Shown piece after piece: positions 7,454-8,381 of a stretch of DNA of 8,381 nucleotides. Each line of letters opens with the position of its first letter. Within the stretch, counting starts at the first letter, position 1. Below the pieces are notes generated by a model. The model ran no database searches. It was not told the origin of the DNA and worked only from the letters and a program-made list of their open reading frames with translations. The position numbers and the translations under genes were made by a program. This DNA is from Holophaga sp. GTDB taxonomy: Bacteria > Acidobacteriota > Holophagae > Holophagales > Holophagaceae. The stretch covers positions 1-8,381 of the forward strand of contig JAUYES010000236.1 in the NCBI GenBank assembly GCA_030691225.1, written 5' to 3'.

Positions 7454-7719
7454 AACTGCAGCAAGTAACCTGGCAGCCGTTGAAAAGCTTCCCGAAGGGG
7501 GCGTTCGTCGGTTTCCTTTGCCAGGGTTACCCAAAAGGTATAGGAGATGTGGGCGCCATGGTGAATCGCCGTGGGTTCTTGATCTGCTGAAGCCTGCGGA
7601 CCCAGATGCTCCTGTATCAATTCTGCGATACGGGCTGGTTCCAGAATTCCGAGCCTTCCGATCACCTTGAGGGGCACGCGGCAGGGGTAACTGATTTCGG
7701 GGCGAGGGCAGGCATCCAT
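7450..7719 (-). CDS. DUF493 (YbeD-like) family protein
   Basis: An 89-residue soluble protein resembling the DUF493/YbeD family, small ACT- or ferredoxin-like alpha-beta proteins without an assigned activity. Matching features are the N-terminal ISYPCRVPLKVIGR strand (residues 9-22), a helix about 27-40, a central strand SYTFWVTLAKET and a C-terminal helix followed by LPGYLLQL; length is typical. In E. coli ybeD lies beside lipB and lipA; no lipoate gene is here, so that context gives no help. Its TGA overlaps the ATG of the next gene by four bases, making a two-gene unit. The ATG at 7719 has only a weak purine stretch (GGAC) ahead of it. It is transcribed divergently from the pilin gene across a 94-base region. 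Confidence 0.8.
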   Translation of the reverse strand: MDACPRPEISYPCRVPLKVIGRLGILEPARIAELIQEHLGPQASADQEPTAIHHGAHISYTFWVTLAKETDERPLREAFQRLPGYLLQL

Positions 7720-7723
7720 GAGT

Positions 7724-7735
7724 CCAGTCTACTGG
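7724..7735. repeat. Dyad CCAGT-CT-ACTGG in the DUF493 leader
   Basis: Perfect 5-base arms around two bases, just upstream of the DUF493 start codon. It could be an operator or a small leader hairpin. It is short enough that chance is not excluded. Confidence 0.35.
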
Positions 7736-7749
7736 CGTGTCAATTCTTT

Positions 7750-7760
7750 TAGGAATCCTA
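7750..7760. repeat. Dyad TAGGA-A-TCCTA, possible operator
   Basis: Perfect 5-base arms around one central base, in the middle of the divergent DUF493/pilin region. The same half-sites recur at 7803-7814, 53 bases on (about five helix turns). A shared DNA-binding regulator is possible; the repeat is seen, the role is inferred. Confidence 0.4.
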
Positions 7761-7763
7761 GCT

Positions 7764-7791
7764 TTGAGCCCAGAACTTGCTTAAATTAAAT
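7764..7791 (+). promoter_or_regulatory. Pilin promoter region (sigma70-like or sigma54-like)
   Basis: TTGAGC (7764-7769) and TTAAAT (7786-7791), 16 bases apart, each match four of six sigma70 consensus bases and would start transcription near 7798. The same bases can be read as a degraded sigma54 site: TTGC at 7777-7780 is a perfect -12 core, but the matching -24 element reads GAGCCC (7766-7771) instead of TGGCAC, lacking the invariant GG. The sigma70 reading is therefore preferred. Confidence 0.4.
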
Positions 7792-7802
7792 CTGTCAGTC
7801 AC

Positions 7803-7814
7803 TAGGAGCTCCTA
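7803..7814 (+). promoter_or_regulatory. Pilin ribosome binding site inside a perfect palindrome
   Basis: AGGAG (7804-7808) is a strong Shine-Dalgarno sequence 5 bases before the ATG at 7814. It lies in the 12-base palindrome TAGGAGCTCCTA, whose last base is the A of the start codon. As DNA this is a candidate operator with the same half-sites as 7750-7760. As RNA, any pairing in cis would be sterically strained because there is no loop, so pairing between two mRNAs or protein binding would be more plausible. Confidence 0.6.
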
Positions 7815-8260
7815 TGCGCCGTTCCCGTTTTGCCTCAGGTTTTTCCCTGATCGAATTACTTTTGGTTTTGGCGATTATCGGCATCATCTCTGCCATCGCC
7901 ATTCCTCAGTTTCTTGGGCAGCGACGCAGGGCTCGGGTCATCGGCGACGCCCAATCCAGTGCTCGGGTGCTAGCGATGCTGCTGGAAGCGCGAAAAGCCG
8001 ATAATGGGATCTATGCGACACCTTCAGCCACCACCTATGTATGGACGAAAGCGTCTGTGGCAACAGACGCAGGGCCGACCCTCCTGCCTCAGTTCACCCC
8101 TAAAGGGAGCAGCCAGATGGATTTTAGTCTCACAATACCGGTAGCGGGTTCTGGGCTCACCTACACCCTCACCGTTACAGACCCCACCATGGCTAGTGCT
8201 CCAGTGCTGACGGCTGATCAGACGGGGGCCATCACCTTGAATGCAGTATATAACAAGTGA
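7814..8260 (+). CDS. Type IV prepilin (PilA/pseudopilin-like)
   Basis: A 148-residue pilin precursor. It has a short basic leader (MRRSRFASG), the prepilin peptidase site G9|F10, the essential glutamate at mature position 5 (E14), and a hydrophobic N-terminal helix FSLIELLLVLAIIGIISAIA ending in the usual IPQF. The helix continues as a basic, amphipathic stretch (about 35-62) to DNGIYAT, resembling the DNGxYP motif of pilins and pseudopilins. The C-terminal half is Thr/Ser-rich and strand-like, and the protein has no cysteine, so the classical C-terminal disulfide loop is missing. The mature form would be about 139 residues, within the range of major pilins and of GspG-like pseudopilins; without other pil or gsp genes in view I cannot choose between them. 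AGGAG 5 bases upstream fixes the start. Confidence 0.92.
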   Translation: MRRSRFASGFSLIELLLVLAIIGIISAIAIPQFLGQRRRARVIGDAQSSARVLAMLLEARKADNGIYATPSATTYVWTKASVATDAGPTLLPQFTPKGSSQMDFSLTIPVAGSGLTYTLTVTDPTMASAPVLTADQTGAITLNAVYNK

Positions 8261-8381
8261 AGCATTGACCGGTTTGCATGAAACCGCGGCTTTAGATCGG
8301 TTTCAAACGGGTCAGTCAGTGGAGAGTTTGCGGATACTTTTCGAAGGTTTCTGCGGACTGCCGCTTGTTGGAACCAACTTA
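8241..8381 (+). CDS. Possible start of a further gene overlapping the pilin 3' end (runs off window)
   Basis: An ATG at 8241 opens a frame of 47 codons that stays open to the last base. It overlaps the last 20 bases of the pilin gene in another frame. The reading (MQYITSEALTGLHE, then LDRFQTGQSVESLRILFEG) has a plausible mix of residues and a helix-like stretch, but I do not recognise a family. There is no good ribosome binding site: GGGGG at 8224-8228 is 12 bases away. TTG 8265 or GTG 8319 are other in-frame starts. Codon third positions look less GC-rich than in the neighbours. Thus it may be real, coupled to the pilin, or an accidental open frame. Confidence 0.4.
   Translation, partial: MQYITSEALTGLHETAALDRFQTGQSVESLRILFEGFCGLPLVGTNL

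Noticed and set aside
7454..7534. N-terminal extension of the unknown - strand membrane protein to a start at 7534
   Set aside because: It would overlap the DUF493 gene by 85 bases, whereas ATG 7453 gives the usual ATGA overlap and a normal basic-then-hydrophobic N-terminus.
7738..7743. Perfect TTGACA on the - strand upstream of the DUF493 gene
   Set aside because: A 17-18 base spacer would put the -10 box on the start codon itself (CATGGA/ATGGAT), which does not resemble TATAAT.
8353..8378. Hairpins GCGG-ACTG-CCGC and GTTGG-AA-CCAAC at the right edge
   Set aside because: Both stems are only four to five pairs and lie inside an open frame; nothing supports a terminator or attachment site.

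Overview
This is a piece of a bacterial chromosome, moderately GC-rich and densely coded, holding ordinary housekeeping and envelope genes. I see no insertion sequence, phage gene, CRISPR array or tRNA. RNase Y, a ZapB/ZapA pair, a 6S RNA next to zapA and a type IV pilin together suggest a Gram-negative, piliated bacterium outside the Gammaproteobacteria. An acidobacterial (Holophaga/Geothrix-like) or deltaproteobacterial-grade lineage would fit. This placement is an inference from gene content, not from a database match.

Left part (1-3771, + strand): the 3' end of pheT (phenylalanyl-tRNA synthetase beta chain), then a ZapB-like coiled-coil protein overlapping zapA (both Z-ring accessory factors), then a structured stretch that reads as 6S RNA (ssrS), then rny (RNase Y). 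The pheT-zapB-zapA-ssrS-rny order joins translation, cell division, global transcription control and mRNA turnover. The 6S RNA is not covered by any credible protein gene and is the main non-coding feature of the window.

Middle part (3822-6916, + strand): a CPA2-family cation/proton antiporter of 579 residues whose usual soluble C-terminal regulatory domain is replaced by about four extra membrane helices; a small DUF486 (DMT-like) four-helix membrane protein 12 bases downstream; and a CPBP-family intramembrane protease with all its metal-site motifs. The antiporter may be translated from a leaderless mRNA.

Right part (6932-8381): on the - strand a DUF493/YbeD-like small protein is translationally coupled to a membrane-anchored protein of unknown function, and this pair converges on the CPBP gene. 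Divergent from it, on the + strand, is a type IV prepilin with a textbook class III signal. The 94-base divergent region holds three short dyads, two with the same half-sites (TAGGA/TCCTA), one of them covering the pilin ribosome binding site. An open frame starting inside the pilin 3' end runs off the right edge and may be the next gene.

There is no gene-free stretch longer than 300 bases; the longest gap is the 242 bases between zapA and rny, most of which is the 6S RNA.
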